Of a DNA stretch of 47,708 nucleotides, positions 39,950 to 47,708 are shown in pieces (within the stretch, counting starts at the first letter, position 1; the number at the start of each line of letters is the position of its first letter). The position numbers and the translations under genes were made by a program. Location of the stretch: assembly GCF_001428625.1 (NCBI RefSeq), contig NZ_LMIE01000005.1:1-47708 (forward strand). The letters run 5' to 3'. The notes below the pieces were generated by a model that searched no databases, had not been told where the DNA came from, and saw only the letters and a list, made by a program, of their open reading frames with translations. This stretch comes from Hydrogenophaga sp. Root209. GTDB lineage: Bacteria > Pseudomonadota > Gammaproteobacteria > Burkholderiales > Burkholderiaceae_C.

Positions 39950-40912
39950 CGCTTTGAGGACGGTGGCCAGCGTCGCGCTGTCCACATTGCCACCACACAG
40001 GGTGGTGCCCACCACCTGTCCTTTGAGCGCAGCGCGCTCCTGCCAAGCTGCCGCAAAGCTGGCAGCGCCCGCGCCTTCGGCCACGTTGTGCGTGTCGGCA
40101 AACAACATGCGCATGGCCTCGGCCACCTCGGTGTCGCTCACCTGCACGATGTGATCGAGGTGCGGTGCGAGCACGTCGAGCGCGGCCTGGTCAGCCACGC
40201 GGCAGGCCATGCCGTCGGCCAGCACGGTGGTCACGGGCGAGGCCACCACGCGACCCGCAGCCAACGAGTCGGCGTAGGTCGTGGCGTGGGCGCTGATCAC
40301 GCCCACGATGCGCACCGGGTGGCGCAGCGCGAGCTTGGCGGCGATGGCCGAACACGCGCCCGAACCCTGGCCCACCGGCACATAGACCACGTCCATCTGC
40401 GGCACGGCGCGAAAGAACTCCCACCAGGCGGTGCTCACACCGCGCAGCAGGTCGGCGTGAAAACTCGGCACCATGTGCGCGCTGCGCTCGGCGGCGAGTG
40501 CGATGGCGTGTTCCCTGCTTTCCTGGAAGTCCTCGCCATGTTCGATCAGCGTCGCGCCCAGGGCGCGCATGGCGGCATTCTTCTCCACCGAGTTGCCGCG
40601 CGGCACGACGATGGTGCAGGCCACGTCGTGCATGCGCGCCGCCCAGCCGATGCTCTGGCCGTGGTTGCCGCGCGTGGCGCTCATCACCTCACGCGGCAGT
40701 TCGCCGCGCTGCTTGAGTTGGTCGAAGTAGGTGAGGCCGCCGCGGATCTTGAATGCACCCACCGGCGTGTGGTTCTCGTGCTTGACCCAGCAATGGGTGC
40801 CCAGGCGCGCGCTCAGCGTGGCCCAGCGGTACTGCGGCGTGGCCTGGAACGAGCGGTAGACCACCTCGGCGGCGGCTTCGATGTCGGCCAGGCAGGGCAG
40901 GTTGGCGTTCAT
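39935..40912 (-). CDS. Threonine/serine dehydratase-like PLP enzyme
   Basis: A 325-residue fold-type II PLP enzyme. The PLP lysine is Lys55 in GAFKIRGG, and SATRGNHGQS and the phosphate-binding loop VPVGQGSGACSA are present. The length fits catabolic threonine dehydratases and related serine or hydroxy-aspartate enzymes without an ACT domain. It probably deaminates a hydroxy-amino acid. It is the last gene of a seven-gene unit; its ATG overlaps the VOC gene stop codon (ATGA). Confidence 0.9.
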   Translation of the reverse strand: MNANLPCLADIEAAAEVVYRSFQATPQYRWATLSARLGTHCWVKHENHTPVGAFKIRGGLTYFDQLKQRGELPREVMSATRGNHGQSIGWAARMHDVACTIVVPRGNSVEKNAAMRALGATLIEHGEDFQESREHAIALAAERSAHMVPSFHADLLRGVSTAWWEFFRAVPQMDVVYVPVGQGSGACSAIAAKLALRHPVRIVGVISAHATTYADSLAAGRVVASPVTTVLADGMACRVADQAALDVLAPHLDHIVQVSDTEVAEAMRMLFADTHNVAEGAGAASFAAAWQERAALKGQVVGTTLCGGNVDSATLATVLKASNGF

Positions 40913-41604
40913 GGAGGTGACATCAGGGTGAGGCGGCCACAGGCCGGGGTGTCGAGTTCAGCGGTGAGGCCGGCGGGGCCCTCGTGGCCTTCCATCACGC
41001 TCATCCCCTCCAGGCCCAGCGCCTGAAGCGCCGCGCGCAGACCAGCCGCACCCGCGTGCCGCAGGCGCAACTGGCGAAGCGTGATGCCGCTGGGCGGCAT
41101 GTGTTGGGTGGGGTGCGCCGAGCCCCACTGGATGAGCGTGGGCAACACGCCGTTGAACAGCCGCTGGCCGTCGTCACGCACGCTGATGCGCCACTTCAGC
41201 AGGCCGTGGGCTGTCTGGCGCGAGGCGCTGACCACCGGCCCGCGCTGGATGCCGATGGCCTGCAAGGCCACCAGCGACGCGTCGATGTCGGGCACGCTGG
41301 CCACCCAGTGCACCAGCTGCGGGCCGTCGTGCGCCAGCCGGGTCTGCAGGGCCGGGTCGTCCAGATCGAACCAGCGCCTGAGTCCGCTGGCGCGCGTGGG
41401 CGTGGCCTTCGGGTCGATGGCGATGATCTCCAGGTACGGTGCCTTGTCGCTGCCATCGTCCAGCTTGAGCAGCCGGTTGTGCGTGCCGAACAAGGGGTGT
41501 TCACCGCCGGGGCCGGGCGGCATGCCCAGCGCGGCTTCGCACCAGCTCACGCCGTCCTCGATGGTGCGAGCGGCCACCACCAGGTGGTCGATGCGGGGCG
41601 TCAC
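40909..41604 (-). CDS. VOC/glyoxalase-like domain protein
   Basis: A 231-residue protein with the N-terminal TPRIDHLVVAARTIEDGVSWCEAALG pattern of glyoxalase-like (VOC) domains, then ...LEIIAIDP and LVHWVASVPDID. Metal ligands are probably His7 and Glu residues in the first half; the reaction is unknown. The start is GTG at 41604, overlapping the phzF-like stop codon (GTGA); the stop overlaps the next ATG. The open frame upstream is a shadow of that gene. Confidence 0.88.
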   Translation of the reverse strand: MTPRIDHLVVAARTIEDGVSWCEAALGMPPGPGGEHPLFGTHNRLLKLDDGSDKAPYLEIIAIDPKATPTRASGLRRWFDLDDPALQTRLAHDGPQLVHWVASVPDIDASLVALQAIGIQRGPVVSASRQTAHGLLKWRISVRDDGQRLFNGVLPTLIQWGSAHPTQHMPPSGITLRQLRLRHAGAAGLRAALQALGLEGMSVMEGHEGPAGLTAELDTPACGRLTLMSPP

Positions 41605-42539
41605 ACCGTGACCTGACCGCTGATGCAGGTGACAGAAGCGCCGCCGACCCAGATGGTGCCGTCGACATCGCGCTCGATGTACACGCGCCCGGCGCGGCCC
41701 ATCGCCGTGCCTTGCGCGGCCACGTAACGATCGGGCGCCAGACCCGCGCCAATGAGCCACTGCGCCACCGCCGCGTTCAGGCTGCCGGTGACCGGGTCTT
41801 CGCTCAGTGCATTGACAGTGTGGAAGAAGGCGCGCACCTCGAACGCCGTGTCCGCGCCCGCGGGCTGCGGCGCGACCACGCCGACGTCCAGCCCGGCGAG
41901 CATGCTGGCGTTCGGCTTCAGGGCCAGCACCTGCGCGGCCGTGCGCAGCATCACGCCGCGCCAGGGCGGGCCGTTTTCGCACCACGCGTGCGCCACGACG
42001 TCGTCGCGCGCCAGGCCCAGGCCACGCGCGATCAGCGCCACGTCGGCTTCATCCAGCGGGCCGCTGCGGCGCAAGGGCGGCGCCGCAAAAGCCAGCCGAA
42101 CTTGGCCCCCACGCTCCGCCGCTTCGCGGGTCGCTGCCCCCCGAGGGGGCTGATCCGGCTTGGGGCGGCCCGGCGCCGGATCGATGTGCCCGTCGCGCCT
42201 GATCGGCACGAGGCCCACGCCGCATTCCTGCACCACGTGTTCACCGCGCGGTTGTCCACCGGCCTGCAACCACGCGTGGCAGGTGCCCAGCGTGGGGTGG
42301 CCGGCGAACGGCAGTTCGCGCCCCGGGCAGAAGATGCGAACGCGGTAGTCGGCTCCATTCGCCAATCCTTCGTTCGTGGGGGGCAGCACGAAAGTGCATT
42401 CCGAGAGGTTGGTCCAGTCGGTGAAGCGCTGCATGGCTTCGGTGCTCAGGCCGCTGCCGTCGAGCACCACGGCCAGCGGGTTGCCGAAATACGGCGTGTC
42501 GGTGAACACGTCGACTTGTTGAAATGCGCGTTGCGTCAT
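41601..42539 (-). CDS. PhzF family isomerase-like protein with repeat-encoded insert
   Basis: A 312-residue PhzF-fold protein. It has FQQVDVFTDTPYFGNPLAVV, the catalytic Glu47 in NLSECTF, RELPFAGHPTLGT, QECGVG, and the C-terminal SEDPVTGSLNAAVAQWL and QGTAMGRAGRVYIE. PhzF-type enzymes are isomerases or epimerases. Residues about 120-146 (PAPGRPKPDQPP through ERGGQ) do not fit the family: they come from a copy of an intergenic repeat inserted in frame between RRDG and VRLAFAAPPL. The reading frame is preserved. The enzyme may still be active, as the insert lies in an inter-domain loop. Confidence 0.9.
   Translation of the reverse strand: MTQRAFQQVDVFTDTPYFGNPLAVVLDGSGLSTEAMQRFTDWTNLSECTFVLPPTNEGLANGADYRVRIFCPGRELPFAGHPTLGTCHAWLQAGGQPRGEHVVQECGVGLVPIRRDGHIDPAPGRPKPDQPPRGAATREAAERGGQVRLAFAAPPLRRSGPLDEADVALIARGLGLARDDVVAHAWCENGPPWRGVMLRTAAQVLALKPNASMLAGLDVGVVAPQPAGADTAFEVRAFFHTVNALSEDPVTGSLNAAVAQWLIGAGLAPDRYVAAQGTAMGRAGRVYIERDVDGTIWVGGASVTCISGQVTV
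42104..42180 (-). repeat. GC-rich repeat, family 1, inside the phzF-like gene
   Basis: Read on the minus strand it has GCCGGGCCGCCCCAAG, TCAGCCCCCTCGGGGGGCAG, then GCGGAGCGTGGGGG, the same order as at 36638-36731 and 47597-47682. It adds about 78-84 nt, keeping the frame. Confidence 0.85.
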
Positions 42540-42552
42540 GGGGGGTTCCGGT

Positions 42553-43167
42553 TCAGGACAAAGGCAGGTCGAGCACACCCCGGCTTGCGGGCAGGGCCAG
42601 CCAGCCGGCGTACCAGCGTTCGAGGTGGGGCCAGGCGGGGCGCGGCTGCGGCAGGCCCCACCAGCGGTGCACTTCGCAGGCGATCGGGATGTCGGCCATG
42701 GTGAGCGCATCGCCCGCCATGAAAGCCTGGCGCGACAGGTGTTCGTCGAGCATCGCAAACAGCGGTTCGGTGGCTGCGACGGATTGCGCGATCACCTCGG
42801 CGTTGCGCTGTTCGGGTGCGGTGCGTATCCATTGTTTGAAGCCCGGGCTGCCCGCCGGGTTGAGCGTGGTCTGTTGCCAGTCCATCCAGCGCTCGGCGTT
42901 GAAGCGTTGGTGCAGGTCTGATGGGTAGAGATTGCCCTCGCGTGCACAGAGGTAGCGCACGATGGCATTCGATTCCCACAGCGTGAAGTCGCCGTCCCTC
43001 AGCAGCGGTACCAAGCCATTGGGGTTGTTCGCGCGGTAGTCGGGGGTGTTCACCACGCCGTGGGTGAGCCCCGCGTCGGTTCGCGGCAGGTCGATCTTGA
43101 GCACCTGCGCGCACAGAACGACCTTGCGCACGTTGATCGAACTCCGGCGGCCCCACAGGTGCAGCAT
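42553..43167 (-). CDS. Glutathione S-transferase family protein
   Basis: A 204-residue GST-like protein. The thioredoxin-like N-terminal domain (1-80) has LWGRRSSINVRKVV, NPNGLVPLL and ESNAIVRYL. The all-helical C-terminal domain has the N-capping motif TMADIPIACEVHRWW. GSTs conjugate glutathione to electrophiles or act in redox and isomerase steps. It is the fourth gene of the minus-strand unit, starting 2 nt after the aminotransferase stop codon. Confidence 0.9.
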   Translation of the reverse strand: MLHLWGRRSSINVRKVVLCAQVLKIDLPRTDAGLTHGVVNTPDYRANNPNGLVPLLRDGDFTLWESNAIVRYLCAREGNLYPSDLHQRFNAERWMDWQQTTLNPAGSPGFKQWIRTAPEQRNAEVIAQSVAATEPLFAMLDEHLSRQAFMAGDALTMADIPIACEVHRWWGLPQPRPAWPHLERWYAGWLALPASRGVLDLPLS

Positions 43168-43169
43168 GC

Positions 43170-44459
43170 TCAGGCCCCTTGTTGCTCGCGGATGGCTTTG
43201 GCCAGCGCCCCGATGCCGACCGCGATCTGCTCGACGCTGGCCGTGACGAAGCTCAGGCGCAGGGTGCGTGGGTCGGCGTGATCGGCGTAGAAGGCGCTGC
43301 CGGGCACGAAGGCCACACCGTGCTCCACCGCCCGGGGCAACAACTCCACAGCGTTCATGCCCTCGGGCAAACGCACCCAGAGGAACATACCGCCGTCGGG
43401 CTCGTTCCATTGCACGTCCAAGCCCGTCATCTCGGCATCCAGCGCGGCCAGCATCGCCTGGCACTGGCGCTTGTAGAGCGCGCGGATGGTCGGCACATGA
43501 CGATCCAGAAAACCGTCCTTGAGCACCTCGGCCACCACGCGCTGGTTGAAGCTGGGGCTGTGCAGGTCGGCCGCCTGTTTGGCCTGCAGCAGCTTGGGGT
43601 AGATGCTCGCGGGCGCCACCATGAAACCCAGCCGCAGACCGGGGGCGAGGATCTTGGAGAACGAGCCCAGATAGATGCAGCCCTCGGGGTTGAGCGCGGT
43701 CAGCGGCGTGGGCGGAGCCTGATCGAACCACAGGTCGCCGTAGGGGTTGTCTTCCACCAGCGGCAGGCCCACGCGTGCCGCTGCGGCGACGAGTGCCTGG
43801 CGCCGGGCCAGGCCCATGCTGCGGCCGGTCGGGTTCTGGAAGTTGGGCAACACATAGAGAAAACGCGGTGCGGCCTGCGGGCTGCTGGCCGGGTCAAGGT
43901 CGAGCGTGAGGAGGCGGCGACGCTCCATGCTCTCGGGCTGGTCGTCGCCAGCGCCCAATTGCTGCAGCAGCGCATCCACATCCACGCCTTCGGCGTCGCT
44001 GGCCACGCCTTCGATCTGCGGCTCCATGGGCGCGAACGCCTGCAGGGCGCCCAGGTAGGTGGGTGTTTCCACCAGCACGCGGCTGCCGCTGTCGATCAGC
44101 ACCTTGGCCACCAGGTCCAGGCCTTGCTGGCTGCCGGTGGTGATGAGCACCTGGGCCGGGTCCACCGCCCAGGGCAGGCTGGCCGCGACCCACTCGCGCA
44201 GCGGGCCGTAGCCCTCGCTGGCGGCGTACTGCAGCGCGCTGCGGCCGTCCTCGCGCAGCACGTGGTCGCAGGCTTCACGCATGGCCTCGATGGGGAAGGT
44301 GTCGGGCGAGGGCAGGCCGCCGGCGAAGCTGATGATGCCCGGGCGCTCGGTGAGCTTGAGCAGCTCGCGAATGACCGACGGGTTCATGCGCTCGGCGCGG
44401 CGCGCCAGTGTCCAGGGCGTGGCTGTGGCCGGGGTGGTGGGCAGGTCGTTGGGCTTCAT
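43170..44459 (-). CDS. PLP-dependent aminotransferase (class I/II)
   Basis: A 429-residue fold-type I aminotransferase of the group that includes 2-aminoadipate and MocR-related aminotransferases. Recognisable: ISFAGGLPSPDTFP, QYAASEGYGPLREWV, ITTGSQQGLDLVAKV, YVLPNFQNPTGRSM, the PLP lysine Lys269 in LGSFSKILAPGLRLGF, and the C-terminal LRLSFV arginine. The amino donor is unknown. GGAG precedes the ATG at 44459; the longer open frame is a shadow. It lies between the EamA exporter and the GST gene. Confidence 0.92.
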   Translation of the reverse strand: MKPNDLPTTPATATPWTLARRAERMNPSVIRELLKLTERPGIISFAGGLPSPDTFPIEAMREACDHVLREDGRSALQYAASEGYGPLREWVAASLPWAVDPAQVLITTGSQQGLDLVAKVLIDSGSRVLVETPTYLGALQAFAPMEPQIEGVASDAEGVDVDALLQQLGAGDDQPESMERRRLLTLDLDPASSPQAAPRFLYVLPNFQNPTGRSMGLARRQALVAAAARVGLPLVEDNPYGDLWFDQAPPTPLTALNPEGCIYLGSFSKILAPGLRLGFMVAPASIYPKLLQAKQAADLHSPSFNQRVVAEVLKDGFLDRHVPTIRALYKRQCQAMLAALDAEMTGLDVQWNEPDGGMFLWVRLPEGMNAVELLPRAVEHGVAFVPGSAFYADHADPRTLRLSFVTASVEQIAVGIGALAKAIREQQGA

Positions 44460-44482
44460 GGCTTTTCTCCGTTCTATTCCGT

Positions 44483-45427
44483 TCAATTCCGTTTGTTGGG
44501 CGCTGTGGCGTGTACCGGCATTCTCTTGCCAATGAAGACGGTGGCGATCACAGCCGCGGCAAAACCCAGCGTGACCGCGTCCAGCCGCTCGCCCAGCAGC
44601 GGCACCGCAAACAGCATGCCCAGGAAGGGCTGCACCAGCTGCACCTGGCTCACGCGCACCGTGCCGCCGAGCGCCAGGCCACGGTACCAGGCAAAAAAAC
44701 CAAGCCACATCGAAAACACGGCGGTGTAGGCGAAGCCCCACCAGGCCGAGGCTTGCACCGCGGCCTGCGGGCGGGTGAACGCGGCCAGGGGCAGGGTGAC
44801 CGGCAGCGCGATCACCAGCGCCCAGCAGATCACGTGCTCGGCGCGCATGTGTTGCGACAGGCGCGCACCAAAACCGTAGCCCACGGCGGCGCACAGCATG
44901 GCCGCGAGCAGCAGTGCGTCGGCCGGGTGGATGGACAGGCCCGCGCTGCCCGAACGCAGCACCGCAAAGCCCACCACGAGCGCGCTGCCCAGCGCCGCGC
45001 ACACCCAGAAGCCGGTGGATGGGCGCTGGCGGTGCAGCAGCGCGCCCACCGCCGCCGTGGCCAGCGGCAGCACGCCGACGATGACGCTGGCGTGCACCGC
45101 TTCCACGTAACGCATGGCCACCGATGTGAAGAGCGGAAAGCCAAACACCACGCCGGCTGCGGTGATGGCCAAGGGCAGCAGGTCTGTGCGCCGAGGCAGG
45201 GGTGCGCGCGTGGCGACCAGGAGCGCAACGGACAGCAGTGCGGCGACGACCGCGCGGCCGAGCGCCACGAATATGCCCGACATCTGCGGCGCGTCCACCG
45301 TGCCCACGGCCAGCCGCGTCATGGGCAGCGTGAGCGCGAAGATGGTCACGCCCAGCAGGCCAAGCAGCAGGCCCTGGTTGGCGGGCTGGTCGATCCAGCG
45401 CGGGGTGGTGAGGGTTTGTGTGGTCAT
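44483..45427 (-). CDS. EamA/DMT family transporter
   Basis: A 314-residue membrane protein with about ten helices in two EamA repeats, for example GVVFGFPLFTSVAMRYVEAVHASVIVGVLPL-like and TVRVSQVQLVQPFLGMLFAVPLLGE regions. Such carriers often export amino acids or metabolites. The ATG at 45427 overlaps the LysE stop codon (ATGA), so it is coupled to another exporter. Confidence 0.92.
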   Translation of the reverse strand: MTTQTLTTPRWIDQPANQGLLLGLLGVTIFALTLPMTRLAVGTVDAPQMSGIFVALGRAVVAALLSVALLVATRAPLPRRTDLLPLAITAAGVVFGFPLFTSVAMRYVEAVHASVIVGVLPLATAAVGALLHRQRPSTGFWVCAALGSALVVGFAVLRSGSAGLSIHPADALLLAAMLCAAVGYGFGARLSQHMRAEHVICWALVIALPVTLPLAAFTRPQAAVQASAWWGFAYTAVFSMWLGFFAWYRGLALGGTVRVSQVQLVQPFLGMLFAVPLLGERLDAVTLGFAAAVIATVFIGKRMPVHATAPNKRN

Positions 45428-46038
45428 ACCGTGAGCATCCAGAGGGCCGTGGCCACCAGCACAGCAGCCAGCACCCGGTTGAACCAGACCAGTCGCCGCC
45501 CTTGCGTGAGCCACTGGCGCAGCAGCGAGCCGGCCACTGCATAGGTGAAGTTGCTGATGAAGGCAAAGAACACCATCACTCCGCAGATGATGGCCAGACG
45601 TTCACCCGGATTGCTGGCGGGTTGCCCGCTGGCGTTGACGACCCAGCCTGCGGTGAGCGTGAGCGCCAGCATCCAGGCCTTGATATTGAGGAACTGCAGG
45701 CCCACCCCTTGCAGGAACGTGACGTTGAGGCGCGACGCGTCCACGTCGGACAGCTTGGCCGCACCCGCCAGCTTCCAGGCCAGCCACAGCATGTACACCA
45801 CGCCCAGCAGCTTCACGCCCCAGCGCAGCGCGGGCACGCCCATCACCAGCGCGCCCAGCCCAAGGCCGCAGGCCAGCATGAGCAGCGTCCAGCCGGTGGG
45901 CACGGCGAAGCAAAAGCGCAGCGCGCGCCGCAGACCGAGGTTGGCCGCGAGTGCGGTGGACAGCGTGGTGTTCGGCCCAGGCGAAAAACTCATCGCTGTG
46001 CAGAACAGGAGCAGGGCAGTCAACTCGGTGGCGCTCAT
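45424..46038 (-). CDS. LysE/RhtB family amino acid exporter
   Basis: A 204-residue inner-membrane protein with about six helices and the family signature FSPGPNTTLSTALAANLGLRRAL near the N-terminus, and FLQGVGLQFLNIKAW in the middle. LysE/RhtB proteins export amino acids such as threonine, homoserine, lysine or cysteine. It is the first gene of the minus-strand unit, divergent from a MocR-type regulator, with a three-box operator in the 145-nt gap. Confidence 0.94.
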   Translation of the reverse strand: MSATELTALLLFCTAMSFSPGPNTTLSTALAANLGLRRALRFCFAVPTGWTLLMLACGLGLGALVMGVPALRWGVKLLGVVYMLWLAWKLAGAAKLSDVDASRLNVTFLQGVGLQFLNIKAWMLALTLTAGWVVNASGQPASNPGERLAIICGVMVFFAFISNFTYAVAGSLLRQWLTQGRRLVWFNRVLAAVLVATALWMLTV

Positions 46039-46091
46039 GGAGAGAGGGGTGTGGAACTTGTCGGTTCGGGAAGATCAATGTAATCTTTGCG

Positions 46092-46141
46092 CCAATACAC
46101 AACCAATACAGTTGGCCAGCGCAGTTGGATATCTGTATTGG
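46092..46141. promoter_or_regulatory. Three-box operator between lysE-type and mocR-type genes
   Basis: CCAATACA occurs twice as a direct repeat (46092-46099 and 46103-46110, 11 bp apart) and once inverted as TGTATTGG (46134-46141). The outer pair forms CCAATACAG/CTGTATTGG. TTGGCC (46112-46117) and TGTATT (46134-46139) at 16-bp spacing could be the regulator promoter, so binding would repress it. Confidence 0.7.
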
Positions 46142-46183
46142 TCGCCTCGACAGTACAGACCCGCCAGGAAGGATGCGTTCCCC

Positions 46184-47671
46184 ATGCTGATGAAGACCTC
46201 CGCACAGTCCCTGACCGAGCAACTTGCCGTGCGCTTTGCCGACCGCATTCGCAGCCGCCTGCTGGCGCCTGGTGCGCGCCTGCCCTCGGTTCGTCAGTGC
46301 GCGGAGCAGCACGGGGTGAGCACGGCCACCGTGGTCTCGGCGTACGACCAACTGCTCGCCCAGGGCCTGGTTCAGGCGCGCAAGAACCGGGGCTTTTTCG
46401 TGCGCGAGATGCCCACCGCGCGCGGCGATGTGGCGGCGCCCGAGGCCAAGGCCGCGGCTCGCACCGGTGCCTCGCCCATCAACGCCACGGCATTGATCCG
46501 CGGCATGTTTCACAAGGTCAGCAACAAACCGCACCCCGGCATGGGCGTGTTCCCGCCGGACTGGCTGGAATCCACCTTCATGCCGGCGGCGGTGCGCAAG
46601 GTCACGAGCACGCGCGCGCTGCAGGACTTCTCGCTCCAGTACGGTGAACCGCTGGGCGACGGCGGCCTGCGCCGGGTGCTGGCGCAAAAACTCGGCACGC
46701 TGAGCATTCACACCGAGCCCGATCACATCATCACCACCGTGGGCGCCACGCACGCACTCGACATCGTGAGTCGCACGCTGCTGCGCGCTGGCGATCCGGT
46801 GATGGTGGAGGAGCCGGGCTGGGCGGTGGAGTTTGCGCGCCTGGCCGCGCTGGGCATGCGCATCCTGCCGGTGCCCCGGCGTGCTGACGGGCCCGACCTG
46901 GAGGTGATGGCGAAGTATTGCGAGGTGCACAAGCCCAAGCTGTACGTGAGCGTGAGCGTGTTCCACAATCCCACGGGCTACTGCCTCTCGCCCGGCAGCG
47001 CGCACCGTCTGCTGCAACTCGCCAACCAGCACAACTTCCACATCGTCGAGGACGATACCTACAGCCACATCGCGCCCGAGCACGCCACGCGGCTGAGTGC
47101 GCTCGACGGCCTGCAACGCACGATCTACGTGAGCGGCTTCGCCAAGATCCTGGCGCCCAACTGGCGCATCGGCTATCTGGCCGCCCCGCCCGACCTGGTG
47201 GAGCCCTTGCTCGACACCAAACTGCTGAGCACGCTCACCACGCCCGCGCTGCTGGAGAAAGCACTGGCGCTGTGCATCGAACAAGGCCAGTTGCGCCGGC
47301 ACGCCGAGCGCATCCGCACCCGGCTCGATGCGGCGCGCGCGCGCAGCGTGAAACTGGCGCTGGCGGCGGGTTGCACGTTCGCGGCCGAGCCGGTGGGTCT
47401 GTTTGGCTGGGTCGACACGGGGGTGGACACCGACGCGCTGGCTCAGCGCATGCTGGATGAGGGCTACCTGATCGCGCCCGGCGCCCTGTTCCACGCCGCG
47501 CGCGCGCCGAGCACGCTGATGCGCATCAACTTCGCCACCACGCAGGACGCCGCATTCTGGCGTGTGTTCAGCCGCCTGACCCGGGACGCCAATGAGCCAG
47601 CCGCCGGGCCGCCCCAAGGCAGGCTCAGCCCCCTCGGGGGGCAGCGGACCACGCGCAGCGGGGGAGCGTAG
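46184..47671 (+). CDS. MocR-type regulator (GntR domain plus aminotransferase domain)
   Basis: A 495-residue regulator. The N-terminal winged helix of GntR type (about 8-75) has LPSVRQCAEQHGVSTATVVSAYDQLLAQGLV. The aminotransferase-like domain (about 115-480) keeps the PLP lysine Lys321 in SGFAKILAPNWRIGYL and FHNPTGYCLSPG. MocR proteins sense an amino acid-PLP adduct. The gene faces the LysE-headed unit and probably controls it. The last 24 residues (from PAAGPPQGRLSPL) and the TAG stop are encoded by a GC-rich repeat, so the native C-terminus has been replaced or extended. ATG at 46190 is an alternative start. Confidence 0.93.
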   Translation: MLMKTSAQSLTEQLAVRFADRIRSRLLAPGARLPSVRQCAEQHGVSTATVVSAYDQLLAQGLVQARKNRGFFVREMPTARGDVAAPEAKAAARTGASPINATALIRGMFHKVSNKPHPGMGVFPPDWLESTFMPAAVRKVTSTRALQDFSLQYGEPLGDGGLRRVLAQKLGTLSIHTEPDHIITTVGATHALDIVSRTLLRAGDPVMVEEPGWAVEFARLAALGMRILPVPRRADGPDLEVMAKYCEVHKPKLYVSVSVFHNPTGYCLSPGSAHRLLQLANQHNFHIVEDDTYSHIAPEHATRLSALDGLQRTIYVSGFAKILAPNWRIGYLAAPPDLVEPLLDTKLLSTLTTPALLEKALALCIEQGQLRRHAERIRTRLDAARARSVKLALAAGCTFAAEPVGLFGWVDTGVDTDALAQRMLDEGYLIAPGALFHAARAPSTLMRINFATTQDAAFWRVFSRLTRDANEPAAGPPQGRLSPLGGQRTTRSGGA

Positions 47672-47682
47672 GGGTAACAGAC
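47597..47682 (+). repeat. GC-rich repeat, family 1 (copy A1), overlapping the mocR 3' end
   Basis: CCAGCCGCCGGGCCGCCCC, CAGCCCCCTCGGGGGGCAGC, GCGCAGCGGGGGAGCG and GGTAACAGAC occur in the same order as in copy B. It encodes the C-terminus and stop codon of the MocR-type gene. Confidence 0.85.
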
Positions 47683-47708
47683 CAGCCGCCGGGCCGCCCC
47701 AAGGCAGG
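47683..47708 (+). repeat. GC-rich repeat, family 1 (copy A2, cut by window end)
   Basis: CAGCCGCCGGGCCGCCCC and AAGGCAGG repeat the start of copy A1 with a period of 85 bp. The window ends inside it, so more tandem units may follow. Confidence 0.8.

Noticed and set aside
42102-42180. A frameshift or sequencing error in the phzF-like gene
   Set aside because: The frame is open on both sides with normal PhzF motifs, and the extra stretch is explained by the repeat.
47597-47708. CRISPR array from the repeated GC-rich units
   Set aside because: Copies adjoin directly with no unique spacers, and no cas genes are present.

Overview
The window is about 47.7 kb of GC-rich chromosome from a betaproteobacterium, most likely a Comamonadaceae member close to Hydrogenophaga. 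This is inferred from the tuf-tRNA-Trp-secE-nusG-rplKAJL-rpoBC order, the rsmB-DUF4390-ntrY-ntrX cluster, a PEP-CTERM protein, and GC-rich intergenic repeats of the kind common in that family. No phage, insertion sequence or CRISPR array was seen.

Layout. (1) 1-12.7 kb, plus strand: the end of tuf, tRNA-Trp, secE, nusG, rplK, rplA, rplJ, rplL, rpoB and rpoC, closed by a strong terminator. rplJ has an L10-type leader, and the rplL-rpoB gap carries an unusual run of hairpins. (2) 12.7-20.3 kb, plus strand: lemA, an M48 membrane protease, rsmB, a DUF4390 protein, the kinase ntrY, an NtrX-like regulator without an AAA+ domain, tRNA-Phe and a small unknown gene. (3) 20.3-25.5 kb, minus strand: a TPR protein, a PEP-CTERM protein behind a well-formed sigma-54 promoter, a small secreted protein and the helicase Rep. 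(4) 25.6-27.6 kb, plus strand: an AEC transporter, and a GAF protein coupled to a degenerate receiver. (5) 27.6-34.3 kb, minus strand: priA, a 476-bp gap with two DnaA boxes and an IHF consensus, hemE, a secreted redoxin and a DsbD/ScsB-type reductase. (6) 34.5-40 kb: cyclopropane synthase, a creatininase-family protein, a histidine phosphatase (minus) and a membrane hybrid histidine kinase. (7) 39.9-46 kb, minus strand: a tightly packed seven-gene unit (LysE exporter, EamA exporter, aminotransferase, GST-like, PhzF-like, VOC and threonine dehydratase-like), divergent from a MocR-type regulator with a three-box operator between them.

Two families of GC-rich repeats of about 75-90 bp are scattered through the window. 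One copy lies in frame inside the phzF-like gene and adds about 27 residues. Another supplies the C-terminus and stop codon of the MocR gene and is followed by a second tandem copy at the window edge. The best candidates for new biology are this repeat family, the sigma-54/IHF/upstream-palindrome promoter of the PEP-CTERM gene, the DnaA/IHF region beside hemE, the rplL-rpoB leader, and the MocR-controlled operon.
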